Assembly (NCBI GenBank): GCA_963765745.1
Contig: CAVXXM010000003.1
Location: forward strand, 682,001-746,000
DNA length: 64,000 nucleotides
Origin: JAHFPN01 sp963765745
Lineage (GTDB): Bacteria; Pseudomonadota; Alphaproteobacteria; Rhizobiales; Xanthobacteraceae
Reading direction: 5' to 3'
The number at the start of each line of letters is the position of its first letter. The first letter of the stretch is position 1. The notes under the pieces were generated by a model that saw nothing but the letters and a program-made list of their open reading frames with translations, was not told the DNA's origin and made no database searches. Made by a program: the position numbers and the translations under genes. This document shows, one piece after another, positions 40,169 to 48,996 of this stretch.

Positions 40169-40199
40169 GGCGAGTTTGTCTGTGGAGGAAGAACCCGAC

Positions 40200-40730
40200 A
40201 TGACACTTTCCGACTTGGCGAATCTCGCACAAATATTCATCGCGCTCGCGGTTGTCGGGTCGCTGATCTTTGTCGGGTTGGAGATTCGCCAAAATACCAA
40301 AAGTGCCCGGTCCTCGACCCTGCAGCTCAACGCCGACCACTGGCTGAATTATTTCGCGATTATCTCCGATCCGAAGTTCATCGATATTTACGCAAAGGGT
40401 TCACTCGGAAGTGACGATCTGGACCAAAACCAATTTCGCCAGTTCTTCCTGTTGTGCCGCGCGACCTTCATGGGAATGGAAAACCAGCACTACCAGTTTC
40501 AAAATGGGCTGCTCGATAGCGACACATACGCGGGTTATCAGGTTACGATCCGCGAGCAGATCCACGCCTTCCCGGGAATTCGTGCGATGTGGCAATTGGT
40601 GCGACATTCCTACGGCGCCGACTTCGCTGCCTTCGTCGACAAGGAAATAGCAGAGGCGCCCGGCCACCAGGAATCCGCGTTCCGGAAATGGAAGGAACTC
40701 GTTGCGACCCAGAGAGCCGCAAGGCGATAG
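40200..40730 (+). CDS. Hypothetical protein with N-terminal membrane helix
   Basis: It is 176 residues: one transmembrane helix (LAQIFIALAVVGSLIFVGLE) followed by a soluble, mostly helical part (HWLNYFAIISDPKFIDIYAK, FFLLCRATFMGMENQHYQFQ). A QNTKSARSSTLQ segment after the helix is typical of a group of uncharacterised bacterial proteins. GC content is lower than in its neighbours. It is exactly bracketed by the two copies of the DUF815 3' end: its stop codon touches copy 2. Probably a recently inserted gene. Confidence 0.75.
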   Translation: MTLSDLANLAQIFIALAVVGSLIFVGLEIRQNTKSARSSTLQLNADHWLNYFAIISDPKFIDIYAKGSLGSDDLDQNQFRQFFLLCRATFMGMENQHYQFQNGLLDSDTYAGYQVTIREQIHAFPGIRAMWQLVRHSYGADFAAFVDKEIAEAPGHQESAFRKWKELVATQRAARR

Positions 40731-40802
40731 CGCTCGGGCCGCGTGGCGTGGCAGTTCGTGCAGGATGTGGCCGGCCGTTTGGGCGTGGGGTTGAAAAGTT
40801 AA
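40730..40802 (+). repeat. DUF815 gene 3'-end direct repeat, copy 2
   Basis: Encodes the same tail in the same relative frame, RSGRVAWQFVQDVAGRLGVG then LKS and a stop, but has no start and no upstream domain. Differences from copy 1 include silent changes, so it probably derives from a related allele rather than a recent copy. Confidence 0.88.
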
Positions 40803-40812
40803 GGAGCGCGCC

Positions 40813-41754
40813 ATGCATACCGGTTCGATCGCGTCCTGGCAGCACGAGCATTTTTTTCTCGGCGCGCAGCATGAGAAGCGCGAGCGGCGCACCTGGACGG
40901 TTGTCGTCTTGACGCTCGCGATGATGGTGGCCGAGATCGTCGGCGGCACGATCTACGGCTCGATCGCGGTGGTGGCCGACGGCTGGCATATGTCGACCCA
41001 TGCCGCCGCGCTCGGCATCGCGGCGCTCGCCTATCGCTTCGCGCGCAAGCATGCGCGCGACCCGCACTTTACCTTCGGCACCGGAAAACTCGGCGAGCTT
41101 GCGGCGTTTTCGAGCGCCGTCTTGCTCGCGCTGATCTCGCTGCTCATTGCCTATGAATCGTTGATTCGCCTCTACAGCCCCGTCGCCATCCGCTTCGACG
41201 AAGCGATCCTGCTCGCGGTCGTGGGGCTCGGCGTCAATCTCCTGAGCGCGTGGCTTCTGTTCGAACGGGATCAACCGCACGGACATCACCATGAGCCCGG
41301 CGAACATCACCATCACGAGGACACCAATATCCGCGCCGCCTATAGCCACGTGCTGGCCGACGCGCTGACCTCGGTGCTGGCTATCGTGGCGCTTTTGGGC
41401 GGCCGCTTCATGGGCTGGGTGTGGCTCGACCCGGTGATCGGGGCCGTGGGCGCGGTCGTCATCGCGCGCTGGTCCTGGGGCCTGATCCGCGACGCGGGCG
41501 CGGTGCTGCTCGACACGGTGCCGGACGAGCGGCTCGCGAGGACGATCCGCGAGAAATTGGAGGTTGACGGCGACCGGGTTACCGACCTGCATCTGTGGCG
41601 GGTCGGCCCCGGACACAGCGCCTTGATCGCGGCGATTGTTGCCGACCATCCGCAATCGCCAAGAGTTTACAAGGAGCGCCTAGCGTCGCTGCGCGGCCTG
41701 TCGCACATCACGATCGAGGTGCATCCCTGCCCCGAGCACGCGCACGCACCTTGA
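40813..41754 (+). CDS. Cation diffusion facilitator exporter (DmeF/CzcD-like)
   Basis: It is 313 residues. Six-helix CDF transporter with metal site VADGWHMSTHAAALG in helix 2 and SHVLADALTS in helix 5 (HxxxD type). Between them lies a His-rich loop, GHHHEPGEHHHHED, as in DmeF-type Co/Ni exporters. The cytoplasmic C-terminal domain has DLHLWRVGPGHSALIAAIVA. It likely expels divalent cobalt, nickel or zinc. It starts ten bases after the detached DUF815 repeat. Confidence 0.9.
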   Translation: MHTGSIASWQHEHFFLGAQHEKRERRTWTVVVLTLAMMVAEIVGGTIYGSIAVVADGWHMSTHAAALGIAALAYRFARKHARDPHFTFGTGKLGELAAFSSAVLLALISLLIAYESLIRLYSPVAIRFDEAILLAVVGLGVNLLSAWLLFERDQPHGHHHEPGEHHHHEDTNIRAAYSHVLADALTSVLAIVALLGGRFMGWVWLDPVIGAVGAVVIARWSWGLIRDAGAVLLDTVPDERLARTIREKLEVDGDRVTDLHLWRVGPGHSALIAAIVADHPQSPRVYKERLASLRGLSHITIEVHPCPEHAHAP

Positions 41755-41891
41755 AAGGAAGAAATACGGCAAAGTTAATTTAAGCATGTGGATTTACTTC
41801 ATTCGCAATCAATTCGCGTTCGCTTGAACTGACTCTACTCGTTCCGTCTATGGTGGGCGCGCTCGGGGCCCCACAGCAGAGGGAGCGATTC

Positions 41892-43170
41892 ATGACGCTC
41901 GCGGAATTTCCTGCAGCTATTTCAGTAAAGCGAAAATTCGCGGCGAGCCCCATGCGCGCCGTCCAATCGCGCGCGGACTGCGAAGTCGTGGTCATCGGCG
42001 CCGGGCCTTATGGGCTCGCGGCCGCCGCGCATCTGCGCGCCGCCGGGATCGACACCCGCGTGTTCGGCGAAGCGATGGGTTTCTGGCAGCGGAACATGCC
42101 CAAGGGCATGAAACTGCGCTCGCCCTGGGGCGCCTCGCACATCGCCGATCCGGGCGGTGAATTGACGCTCGACGCCTACACCAAAGCGAAAGGCGTCAAG
42201 CCCATCCAGCCGTTTCCGCTCGATGAGTTCGTTCGCTACGGACAATGGTTTCAAGGCAAAGTCGTGCCCGATCTCGATCGGCGTCGCGTCGAACTGATCG
42301 ACAATATTCCCGGCGGATTCGCGCTGAAACTCGAAGACGGCGAGCGGGTGATCGCGCGCCGCGTCGTCGTCGCGCTGGGCCTGGCGAACCAGGAGTTCAA
42401 GCCCGCGGAATTCGCCGGCATGCCCGCTGATCTCGTGAGCCATTCGAGCGCGCACGACGGTTTTGAGCGCTTCCGCAACCGGCGCGTGGCCGTGATCGGC
42501 CGCGGACAGAGCGCGTGCGAATCCGCGGTGCTGCTCTCCGAAGCGGGCGCCGAGGTCGAGCTCATCAGCCGCGGCGACGTGCGCTGGATCGGCTCGGAAA
42601 ATCCGGGCGCCGATGAAGAACTGGTCTGGTCGATTCACAAGGTGCTGACTTCCACGGGAGCGGTCGGGCCGTTTCCGCTGAATTGGCTGGTCGATGCGCC
42701 GGCGCTGGTGCGCCACTTGCCGGGCAAGGTTCGCGACCGGCTCGCAGTGCGGTGCCTGAAGCCCGCGGCTACCGCGTGGCTCAGGCCGCGCGCTTCAAAA
42801 ATCCGGATCAATGCCGGCCGCAACATTGTTGGCGTCCGGGTCGAGGGAAGCCAGGTCACGGTGCGGCTCGATAACGGCGAGCAAGGGCTGTTCGACCATG
42901 TGCTGTGCGCGACGGGCTACAAGATCGATATCGCGAAGCTCGGCATCCTCTCCCCTGCGCTGCTCGCCGGGATCGAGCGCGCCGACGGATACCCGGTCGC
43001 TTTCGGCCGGATTCGAATCCACAGCGCCGGGACTGCATTTCGCGGGATCGAGCGCGCTGAAGAGCTTCGGGCCGCTGATGCGGTTCGTCTGGGGCGCCGG
43101 CTATGCCGCGCGCGCGGTGACACGCGCCAGCCTTGCCGCTCGCTGGGAACCGCGCACGGTGCGTGCATAG
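41892..43170 (+). CDS. FAD/NAD(P)-dependent oxidoreductase (flavin monooxygenase-like), +1 frameshift
   Basis: About 425 residues. Rossmann FAD motif VVVIGAGPYGLAAAAHLRAA, second dinucleotide motif RVAVIGRGQSACESAVLLSE and the VLCATGY loop identify a lysine/ornithine N-monooxygenase-like or flavin monooxygenase protein. One extra base near 42998 shifts the last 57 codons, which continue as LSAGFESTAPGLHFAGSSAL and MRFVWGAGYAARAV. Substrate unknown. A 120-base AT-richer gap separates it from the CDF gene. Confidence 0.82.
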
Positions 43171-43188
43171 TGCGCGCGTAGCGTCGGC

Positions 43189-43217
43189 TTGACAGGGTTT
43201 CACCCCGTCCTTCTAAT
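43189..43217 (+). promoter_or_regulatory. Sigma-70 promoter of chrA
   Basis: TTGACA at 43189-43194, a 17-base spacer, and TCTAAT at 43212-43217. The same architecture and spacing recur before the ChrB-like gene at 48892-48920, supporting a shared regulon. Confidence 0.8.
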
Positions 43218-43225
43218 CTGCGCAT

Positions 43226-43272
43226 GGGGATTGCGATCTCCCCACGAGGCGACATGCCGAAGCATCGCGTCC
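43226..43272 (+). ncRNA. Structured chromate-gene leader, copy 1
   Basis: A 47-base block nearly identical to 48930-48976, lying 9 bases after a -10 box and 22 bases before the ATG of chrA. It can fold into GGGGAT...ATCTCCCC and GACATGC-CGAA-GCATCGCGTC hairpins. Conserved leader RNAs called the chrB motif have been predicted before chromate genes in alphaproteobacteria; this may be one. A DNA operator is the alternative. Confidence 0.65.
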
Positions 43273-43294
43273 GGTTTGACTGCAAGGACGCACC

Positions 43295-44716
43295 ATGTCG
43301 TCGAGCAGCACGCTCCCGAATGAAAAATTGCCGCGCCCTCACCCGTCGTTCGCCGAAGCCGTGCGCGTATGGCTGAAAGTCGCGGCACTTAGTTTCGGCG
43401 GACCCGCCGGCCAGATCGCGGTCATGCATCGCATTCTGGTCGAGGAGAAGCGCTGGATCTCCGAGAGCCGCTTTCTGCACGCGCTCAATTATTGCACGCT
43501 GCTGCCCGGGCCCGAGGCGCAGCAGCTGGCAACCTATATCGGCTGGCTGATGCACCGGACCGCGGGCGGCATCATGGCCGGCGGGCTCTTCATCCTGCCG
43601 GGCGTGATCGCCATCATGGCGCTCAGCTACATCTACGTCCTGTTCGGCAAGCTCGGCATCGTCACGGCGCTGTTCTTCGGGCTCAAGGCCGCGGTGCTCG
43701 CGATCGTGCTGGAAGCGGTGATGCGGATCGGCAAACGCGCGCTCAAGAGCAATGTCATGCTCGGGCTCGCCGCGGCCGCTTTCATCGGGATTTTCTTTTT
43801 CGACGTGCCCTTTCCCGTCATCATTGTTGCGGCTGGGCTGATTGGCTTTTTCGGCGGGCGCGCCGGGCATCCCGCGTTCCGGGCGGCGGGCCATGGACCG
43901 GCCGGCAAAGGGCCAGCCCAGGATCAGGACAGTCTGCTCGGCGACGAGTTGCCGCCGCACGCGCGGCCCAATCTTCGATGGGCATTGCTGGTGTCCGCCG
44001 TATGGCTCGCGCTCTGGCTGGTTCCGGTGTTCGCGCTGCTGATCGGGTTGGGACAGGCCAATGTGTTCAGCCAGATCGCGGTGTTCTTCAGCAAGATGGC
44101 GCTGGTTACTTTCGGCGGCGCCTATGCGGTGCTGGCTTATGTGGCGCAGCAGGCGGTCGAAAACCACGGCTGGCTCAGCGCCAGCGAAATGCTCGACGGC
44201 CTCGGCATGGCCGAGACCACGCCGGGGCCGCTGATCATGGTGCTGCAGTTCGTCGGCTTTCTGGCGGCGTTCCGCGAGCCCGGCGGGCTTTCGCCGCTGC
44301 TTGCCGGCACGCTCGGCGGATTGCTGGCGACCTGGGTCACGTTCACGCCGTGCTTCCTCTGGATATTCCTCGGCGCGCCGTTCATCGAGAAGGTGCGCGG
44401 CAACCGCGCGCTCGCGGGCGCGCTGTCGGCGATCACCGCGGCGGTTGTCGGCGTGATCCTGAATCTTGCGATCTGGTTTTCGGTGCACACGATCTTCCGC
44501 GAAACCTGGCCGGTGCGCGGCTTCGGACTTTCCTTCGCCGCGCCGGTGCTCGCGAGCGTCGATCCGTGGGCGCTCATCCTGGCGCTTGCGGCGGTCGCCG
44601 CCATGTTTGTGCTCAGGATCGGCATGGTCTTCACGCTCGCCGGCTGCACCGCGGCGGGAGTCGCTCTTTTTCTTGCTCAAGATCGTTTGATCGAGGACGG
44701 CCGCCCGGCGTGGTAG
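43295..44716 (+). CDS. chrA: Chromate efflux transporter ChrA
   Basis: A 473-residue bidomain CHR transporter. Both halves carry the family signature: SFGGPAGQIAVMHRILVEEK in the first and TFGGAYAVLAYVAQQAVENH in the second, each followed by the PGP loop (LLPGPEAQQLATYIG and TTPGPLIMVLQFVGF). It exports chromate and possibly takes part in sulfate antagonism. ATG 43295 has AAGGA upstream and a promoter-leader module. Other chromate genes lie 5 kb downstream. Confidence 0.93.
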   Translation: MSSSSTLPNEKLPRPHPSFAEAVRVWLKVAALSFGGPAGQIAVMHRILVEEKRWISESRFLHALNYCTLLPGPEAQQLATYIGWLMHRTAGGIMAGGLFILPGVIAIMALSYIYVLFGKLGIVTALFFGLKAAVLAIVLEAVMRIGKRALKSNVMLGLAAAAFIGIFFFDVPFPVIIVAAGLIGFFGGRAGHPAFRAAGHGPAGKGPAQDQDSLLGDELPPHARPNLRWALLVSAVWLALWLVPVFALLIGLGQANVFSQIAVFFSKMALVTFGGAYAVLAYVAQQAVENHGWLSASEMLDGLGMAETTPGPLIMVLQFVGFLAAFREPGGLSPLLAGTLGGLLATWVTFTPCFLWIFLGAPFIEKVRGNRALAGALSAITAAVVGVILNLAIWFSVHTIFRETWPVRGFGLSFAAPVLASVDPWALILALAAVAAMFVLRIGMVFTLAGCTAAGVALFLAQDRLIEDGRPAW

Positions 44717-44777
44717 ATCGTGTAGAATGCCGGCCGGCAGTCTTGAGGGCAAAATCGCGAAATTGAAGGAGCGGAAA

Positions 44778-45209
44778 ATGCGGCTTCTCGCTTTAATTCT
44801 TCTCACCCTTGCGCTCGCCCAGCCCGCGCGCGCGGCGGAAGAGCCGAAACAGGCCACGCTCTACAAGTCGCCCGATTGCACCTGCTGCGAGGGTCACGCC
44901 GCGTATCTGAAGCGCAACGGCATCCGGGTGAAGGTCATCGAGACGCCGGACCTCGCAGGCGTGAAGAAGCTGCACGGCGTGCGGCCCGAGTTCGAGGGCT
45001 GCCACACCATCCTGCTCGAGGGCTACGTGATCGAGGGGCACGTCGGGATCAACCCGATCCGCAAGCTGCTGCGCGAGCGGCCGGCGATCAAGGGCATCTC
45101 GCTGCCGGGCATGCCGCTCGGCTCGCCGGGCATGGGCGGGAACAAGGAAGGCCCGTTCGTGATCTACGAGATCACGGAGGGCGAGAGGAAGGTGTTTGCG
45201 AGAGAGTAG
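44778..45209 (+). CDS. DUF411 periplasmic metal-binding protein
   Basis: It is 143 residues. Signal peptide (LLALILLTLALAQPARAAEE) and the DUF411 core: YKSPDCTCCEGHAAYLK (CxCC metal site), HGVRPEFEGCHTILLEGYVI, GHVGINPIRKLL and ISLPGMPLGSPGM. The family is associated with copper, silver or mercury handling. The 3' end and about 90 bases beyond it are duplicated at 47652-47848. Confidence 0.88.
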   Translation: MRLLALILLTLALAQPARAAEEPKQATLYKSPDCTCCEGHAAYLKRNGIRVKVIETPDLAGVKKLHGVRPEFEGCHTILLEGYVIEGHVGINPIRKLLRERPAIKGISLPGMPLGSPGMGGNKEGPFVIYEITEGERKVFARE

Positions 45210-45296
45210 GCGTGTGGCGTTGCTGTTCGCGTGAGAGGCGCCGGATCGGTTGGCGCGGCTTCGAGGGGTAGTGTCAGGTCCGGCTGATAGTCCGCT
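45103..45296 (+). repeat. DUF411 gene 3'-end direct repeat, copy 1
   Basis: Covers LPGMPLGSPGM to the stop and about 90 bases of downstream sequence ending TCCGCTTTGTGCCAA. Homologous to 47652-47848. Confidence 0.85.
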
Positions 45297-45450
45297 TTGT
45301 GCCAATCTTTTTTGACACCCTTCATTCCGGCACGACTTCGCCTGAGCTGCCAAACTCCTTGGGAAAATCCTTCAGCTTGGGGAGCCCGTCCCGCATAGGC
45401 AAAACTGTTTCGCCATAGTTGCCGTGGACATCTGCGCGAAACATGGCTGG

Positions 45451-46266
45451 CTAATCAAGCGCAACAGTAACCCGCAAGAAGGTCGCAGGAATGGAGGTGG
45501 AATCCTTGCTTGGGCTCTTGTTTTGGCTGTTGAACAGAACTTCCAGCTCCTTCTGCAGCTCGCCGGCTCGACTGTTCTTTTCTGCAGCTTCGAATGCATT
45601 CATGGTTGGCCCGTAGTATTTTCTGAATCTATCGACGAGCTCTGACGGTGCGCCGGGAAGGTTGAAGGTAAACGTATCTCTGACGAAGGATATTTTCTCT
45701 TTCGGAACCCCCGCGCCTGTAAATCGCTCTATCACATTGTTCTCGATCCCCCACGTCATAGGGCTAATGAAGCCTTCCGGCGGTGGCGGCGAATACGAGG
45801 AGCTGATTTTCAGGATTTGCGCTACCAGTGTCGGATCATTTGGAATCCAGTTTCCCATAATGATCCGACCACCGGCCCGGGTCACGCGCACCATCTCCTT
45901 GGCGACATCAAACGGCTTTGGCGCGAACATGGCTCCAAAGATGCTCACGACGAGGTCAAAAGAATGATCTTTCAGCCCTTGCAAATTTGACGCATCGCCT
46001 TCCTGAAACTTGCAGTTCGTGAGGCCCTGCTCCTTGGCGCGCTTGTTCCCAGCCTCTACGAGGTTACTTGCGATATCGACGCCCAACACGTCCGCTCCAA
46101 GTCTCGCCTCCGGTAATGCCGTCGTTCCATCGCCGCATCCGAGATCCAAAACCTTGAGCCCTTTTGTGATTCTGAGTCCTTTGACGAGCGCCTCTCCGCT
46201 CTCTCTCATACTCTCCGCAATGCGAGTAAAGTCGCCTTTTTCCCAAAGTGCTTTGTTTGGATTCAT
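45451..46266 (-). CDS. SAM-dependent methyltransferase (class I)
   Basis: A 271-residue protein. Motif I LKVLDLGCGDGTTALPEARL, then LGVDIASNLVEAGNKRAKEQ, FQEGDASNLQ and FDLVVSIFGAMFAPKPFDVA resemble UbiE/type 11 methyltransferases. Codon use and GC content are clearly lower than in neighbours, suggesting transfer. It lies inside the segment bracketed by the two DUF411 3'-end copies. Substrate unknown. ATG 46266 begins MNPNKALWEKGDFT. Confidence 0.82.
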   Translation of the reverse strand: MNPNKALWEKGDFTRIAESMRESGEALVKGLRITKGLKVLDLGCGDGTTALPEARLGADVLGVDIASNLVEAGNKRAKEQGLTNCKFQEGDASNLQGLKDHSFDLVVSIFGAMFAPKPFDVAKEMVRVTRAGGRIIMGNWIPNDPTLVAQILKISSSYSPPPPEGFISPMTWGIENNVIERFTGAGVPKEKISFVRDTFTFNLPGAPSELVDRFRKYYGPTMNAFEAAEKNSRAGELQKELEVLFNSQNKSPSKDSTSIPATFLRVTVALD

Positions 46267-46662
46267 TGGAGTACTCCCTCTCCCTCGCTCATGGCGGCCG
46301 CGACGCGCCGGAATGCGGCTTAACAATGCGTGGGCTGGATTGATCGGCCCCACTGAAAGGTCCGAGTGGAATGTTAGTTTAACGTTGACCGTTGCGCCAG
46401 TGTGGCCAGCGTTGCGCAGCCGGCCAACATGCAGTTGGCATCCAACAGATTGTTCCAATAACCCACCCTTAGAACCCATCACCACTAAATTCGGATCGCC
46501 CGATGCTTTCGCCCAAAGTAAGTCCAGCGGAACGATCCACAGTGCTTCAAGAAGGGCTGGCTATACCAATCCCCGACCTCTGCGCAGCCTTGTAGGTCCG
46601 ATTAGGGTCACAAGCAGACGTCAATAACAGTCGCCTAGGCCGCAACAGGCAAAACCGCAGGC
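46267..46662. other. Intergenic stretch, no gene recognised
   Basis: About 400 bases of lower-GC sequence between the methyltransferase start and the end of the NmrA-like gene. I see no tRNA, terminator or gene with family similarity. It is part of the inserted segment flanked by the DUF411 repeats and may hold the methyltransferase promoter. Confidence 0.5.
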
Positions 46663-47529
46663 TCAGGCAAAGGCGGCTCTGTGGTCCTGAACGAACTGCC
46701 GGGTCGTGATCGGCGCGCGTCCGACGATGTCGCGGATCGGCTGCGTGTTTTCCTTCGAGAATGCGCCTTTGCCGCCGGCGCGCGCCATCGCGATCAGGTG
46801 GCCGACCAGCCAGTCGGGCATGTTGCGGGCTTTCATTCCCTGCTCGGCCGCCTCGAGCGAGGCCGCGACATAGGCGATCGGGCGGCCCAACACTTCGGAG
46901 AAGACCTTGGCGAACTCCTCGTAATTGGTGGTGACGCCGGTAAATTCGTAGACCTTGCCGGCGTGCTTGGCCGGATCGCGCAGCACGCGCGCACCGAGCG
47001 CGCCGTTATCGCGCACGTCGATCAAGGCGAGCGGCAAATCCTTGGCGAACGGCAGCACCATCTTGCTGTCGTTCTTGATCGACGCCGCGGCCGTCAGCGT
47101 GTTCTGCATGAACAGGCCGGGACTGAGGATGCACCAGGCAAGCCCGCTTTTCTTCATCGCCTCTTCGACGGCGAAATGACCGCGGCCGACGATCAACTCC
47201 ACGTCGGGGCCGACCACCGCCCGGCCGCCCGATACCTTGACGAAAAACTCGGCACCCGCCGCTTTGGCGGCGTTCAGGATGCTGATCTGCTGGTCGCCCG
47301 ATTGCGGGTTGTGGCCGGTGACGACGAACACACGCTTGATGCCCTTGAGGGCCTGCTCCATCCCGGCGCGGTCGCTGACGTCGGCAACCGCGATTTTGGC
47401 GTCGGCGCCCAGTACTTCGCGTGCCTTGTCGGCATTGCGGACCACGCAGAGCGGATTTTCACCCAGAGCTTTGAGTTCCTTGACAATGGCCCTGCCAGTG
47501 TTTCCTGTCGCGCCGATGACGGCATACAT
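46663..47529 (-). CDS. NmrA-like NAD(P)-binding protein
   Basis: A 288-residue atypical short-chain dehydrogenase. N-terminal YAVIGATGNTGRAIVKELKA is the GxxGxxG dinucleotide motif of NmrA/NAD(P)H:quinone oxidoreductase-2 proteins. VFVVTGHNPQSGDQQISILN and FVKVSGGRAVVGPDVELIVG follow. The catalytic Tyr-Lys pair is not evident, so it may sense redox state rather than catalyse. Second cargo gene between the DUF411 repeats. ATG 47529. Confidence 0.82.
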   Translation of the reverse strand: MYAVIGATGNTGRAIVKELKALGENPLCVVRNADKAREVLGADAKIAVADVSDRAGMEQALKGIKRVFVVTGHNPQSGDQQISILNAAKAAGAEFFVKVSGGRAVVGPDVELIVGRGHFAVEEAMKKSGLAWCILSPGLFMQNTLTAAASIKNDSKMVLPFAKDLPLALIDVRDNGALGARVLRDPAKHAGKVYEFTGVTTNYEEFAKVFSEVLGRPIAYVAASLEAAEQGMKARNMPDWLVGHLIAMARAGGKGAFSKENTQPIRDIVGRAPITTRQFVQDHRAAFA

Positions 47530-47651
47530 TGTGTGCTTCCCTGGTGAACGGATTTCGCTCCCGAACGAAATGTCTGAAAGCGCGTACGATTTTTTCCAGA
47601 TTAGCTCCGGAACTGAGTGGACGATAGCATAGAGCATCCGCAAAAAGCTTG

Positions 47652-47848
47652 CTGCCGGGCATGCCGCTTGGCTCGCCGGGCATGAGCGGGACCAAGGAAG
47701 GCCCGTTCGTGATATAGGAGATCACCGAGGGGGAGAAGAAGGTGTTTGCGAAGAATTAGGTCGCGCGACGTTGCAGTTCGAGTAGGAGGTGGCAGTCGAG
47801 AGGGTGGCCTCGAAGGGATAGTGTTAGGTCCAGCTAGTTGTCCGCTTC
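47652..47848 (+). repeat. DUF411 gene 3'-end direct repeat, copy 2
   Basis: Detached copy of 45103-45296: encodes LPGMPLGSPGMSGTKEGPFV, an in-frame stop at the Tyr position (TAT to TAG), then EITEGEKKVFAKN and a stop, and continues into the shared downstream sequence (TCCGCTTCGTGCCAG). The stretch 47530-47881 otherwise contains no gene. Confidence 0.85.
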
Positions 47849-47881
47849 GTGCCAGAAGTGGTCGTTAGCTGCCAACGATCG

Positions 47882-48382
47882 TTAGAAATCGAGCTTGTCG
47901 CGGATCGCCTCTATACCGGCCTTGGCGCAGGCATCATCCGCATCACCGCCTGGTGCCCCGGAGACGCCGATCGCGCCGACCAGGGAACCGCTCGATTCAA
48001 CAATCATGCCTCCGCCAATAATCACCGCGCCGGGCAGATTGCGCATACCCGCCTGCATCATCCCCGGCTGGCTGATGGCGTGAAGCTCAGTCGTGTTGGT
48101 GCGGAAACTCGCCGCGGTCCAAGCCTTGCCGGACGCCGTCGCTGGCGTATGCGGACCGGCAAAACGGTCCCGCAGCATTACCTGAGTCACGCCGAAGCGG
48201 TCGACGACCGCAACCGCCACCTGATAGCCCCGCCGTTGGCAATCCGCGAGCGCAGCACGGGCAAGATTGAGCGCAAGCTCCGGGCTCAAGGATTTGTAGG
48301 TGACGAGCGGTTCCTGCGCCCGGACTGGAATTGAGATGAAGGCAGAAAAGGCCAGCACTGCTAGCAAGTTTCGAGTTATCAT
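47882..48382 (-). CDS. GlcG/HbpS-family exported protein, second paralogue
   Basis: It is 166 residues. Signal peptide (NLLAVLAFSAFISIPVRAQ) and the DUF336 domain: GYQVAVAVVDRFGVTQVMLR, SGKAWTAASFRTNTTEL, VIIGGGMIVESSGSLVGAIG and SGAPGGDADDACAKAGIEAI. Same family as 38661-39152 but clearly diverged. Function unknown. ATG 48382. Confidence 0.85.
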   Translation of the reverse strand: MITRNLLAVLAFSAFISIPVRAQEPLVTYKSLSPELALNLARAALADCQRRGYQVAVAVVDRFGVTQVMLRDRFAGPHTPATASGKAWTAASFRTNTTELHAISQPGMMQAGMRNLPGAVIIGGGMIVESSGSLVGAIGVSGAPGGDADDACAKAGIEAIRDKLDF

Positions 48383-48524
48383 AGCCTTACTCCGAATTCA
48401 CTTCTGGACGAGATTCAAATCGACTTAAATATAGTTGCTTCGCTTCGGAATGTCTCTTTCGGGTCATTAGCGGAGATCAAGAATCGCGCCTCACTTTCGC
48501 CCTTTTCTAGGACTTTATTCCAGC

Positions 48525-48876
48525 CATCCCGCTCACGAAGGGGCGCTTCTAGAGGCGTTCTTGAGGTGGAGCGGGGTCGGCGCCCGCGGGCGCGGTTCGC
48601 AGCCGCGCACTCGGGAGGTCTCGGGGCCCCGCCTCCGGCCACTAAGAGCCGGCGCGAGGAGCTCGCTGACGGAGAGCCTGGAACGGCTCACGAAAAGCGC
48701 GGCCCGAGGTCCGAAATCGCCGAGCTGGAGCGCCGGAGGGCGATACGCGCCCTCTCCTGCGGGTTCGCAGCCCGCCGGCTGGCGCGAAAAGGAAGACCGT
48801 TGCGCCCAAAGGCGCTCCGGCCCCCTTCCTCCCATCCCTCGGCCGCGAAACGCGGCGCGAGAACGCCCCGTCATGC
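48525..48876 (+). repeat. Dispersed ~355-bp GC-rich repeat, copy 2
   Basis: Same orientation as copy 1 (23997-24351), with long identical blocks separated by variable parts, and both ends conserved (CCCGCTC...GGGGCGC at the left and GCGCGAGAACGC at the right). It fills the gap between the GlcG-like gene and the chromate promoter. No coding evidence. Confidence 0.75.
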
Positions 48877-48891
48877 GAGGAACAACGCAAC

Positions 48892-48920
48892 TTGACAGAT
48901 TTTCACTCCGGCCTTCTATT
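48892..48920 (+). promoter_or_regulatory. Sigma-70 promoter of the ChrB-like gene
   Basis: TTGACA at 48892-48897, a 17-base spacer, and TCTATT at 48915-48920. Parallel to the chrA promoter at 43189-43217. Confidence 0.8.
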
Positions 48921-48929
48921 CCCCCTCCT

Positions 48930-48976
48930 GGGGATAGCGATCTCCCCACGAGGCGACATGCCGAAGCATCGCGTCC
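48930..48976 (+). ncRNA. Structured chromate-gene leader, copy 2
   Basis: A 47-base block that differs from 43226-43272 at a single position, although the flanking sequence has diverged. The same two hairpins can form. It is placed 9 bases after the -10 box and 20 bases before ATG 48997. Confidence 0.65.
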
Positions 48977-48996
48977 CATGAACCGGAGGACGCATC

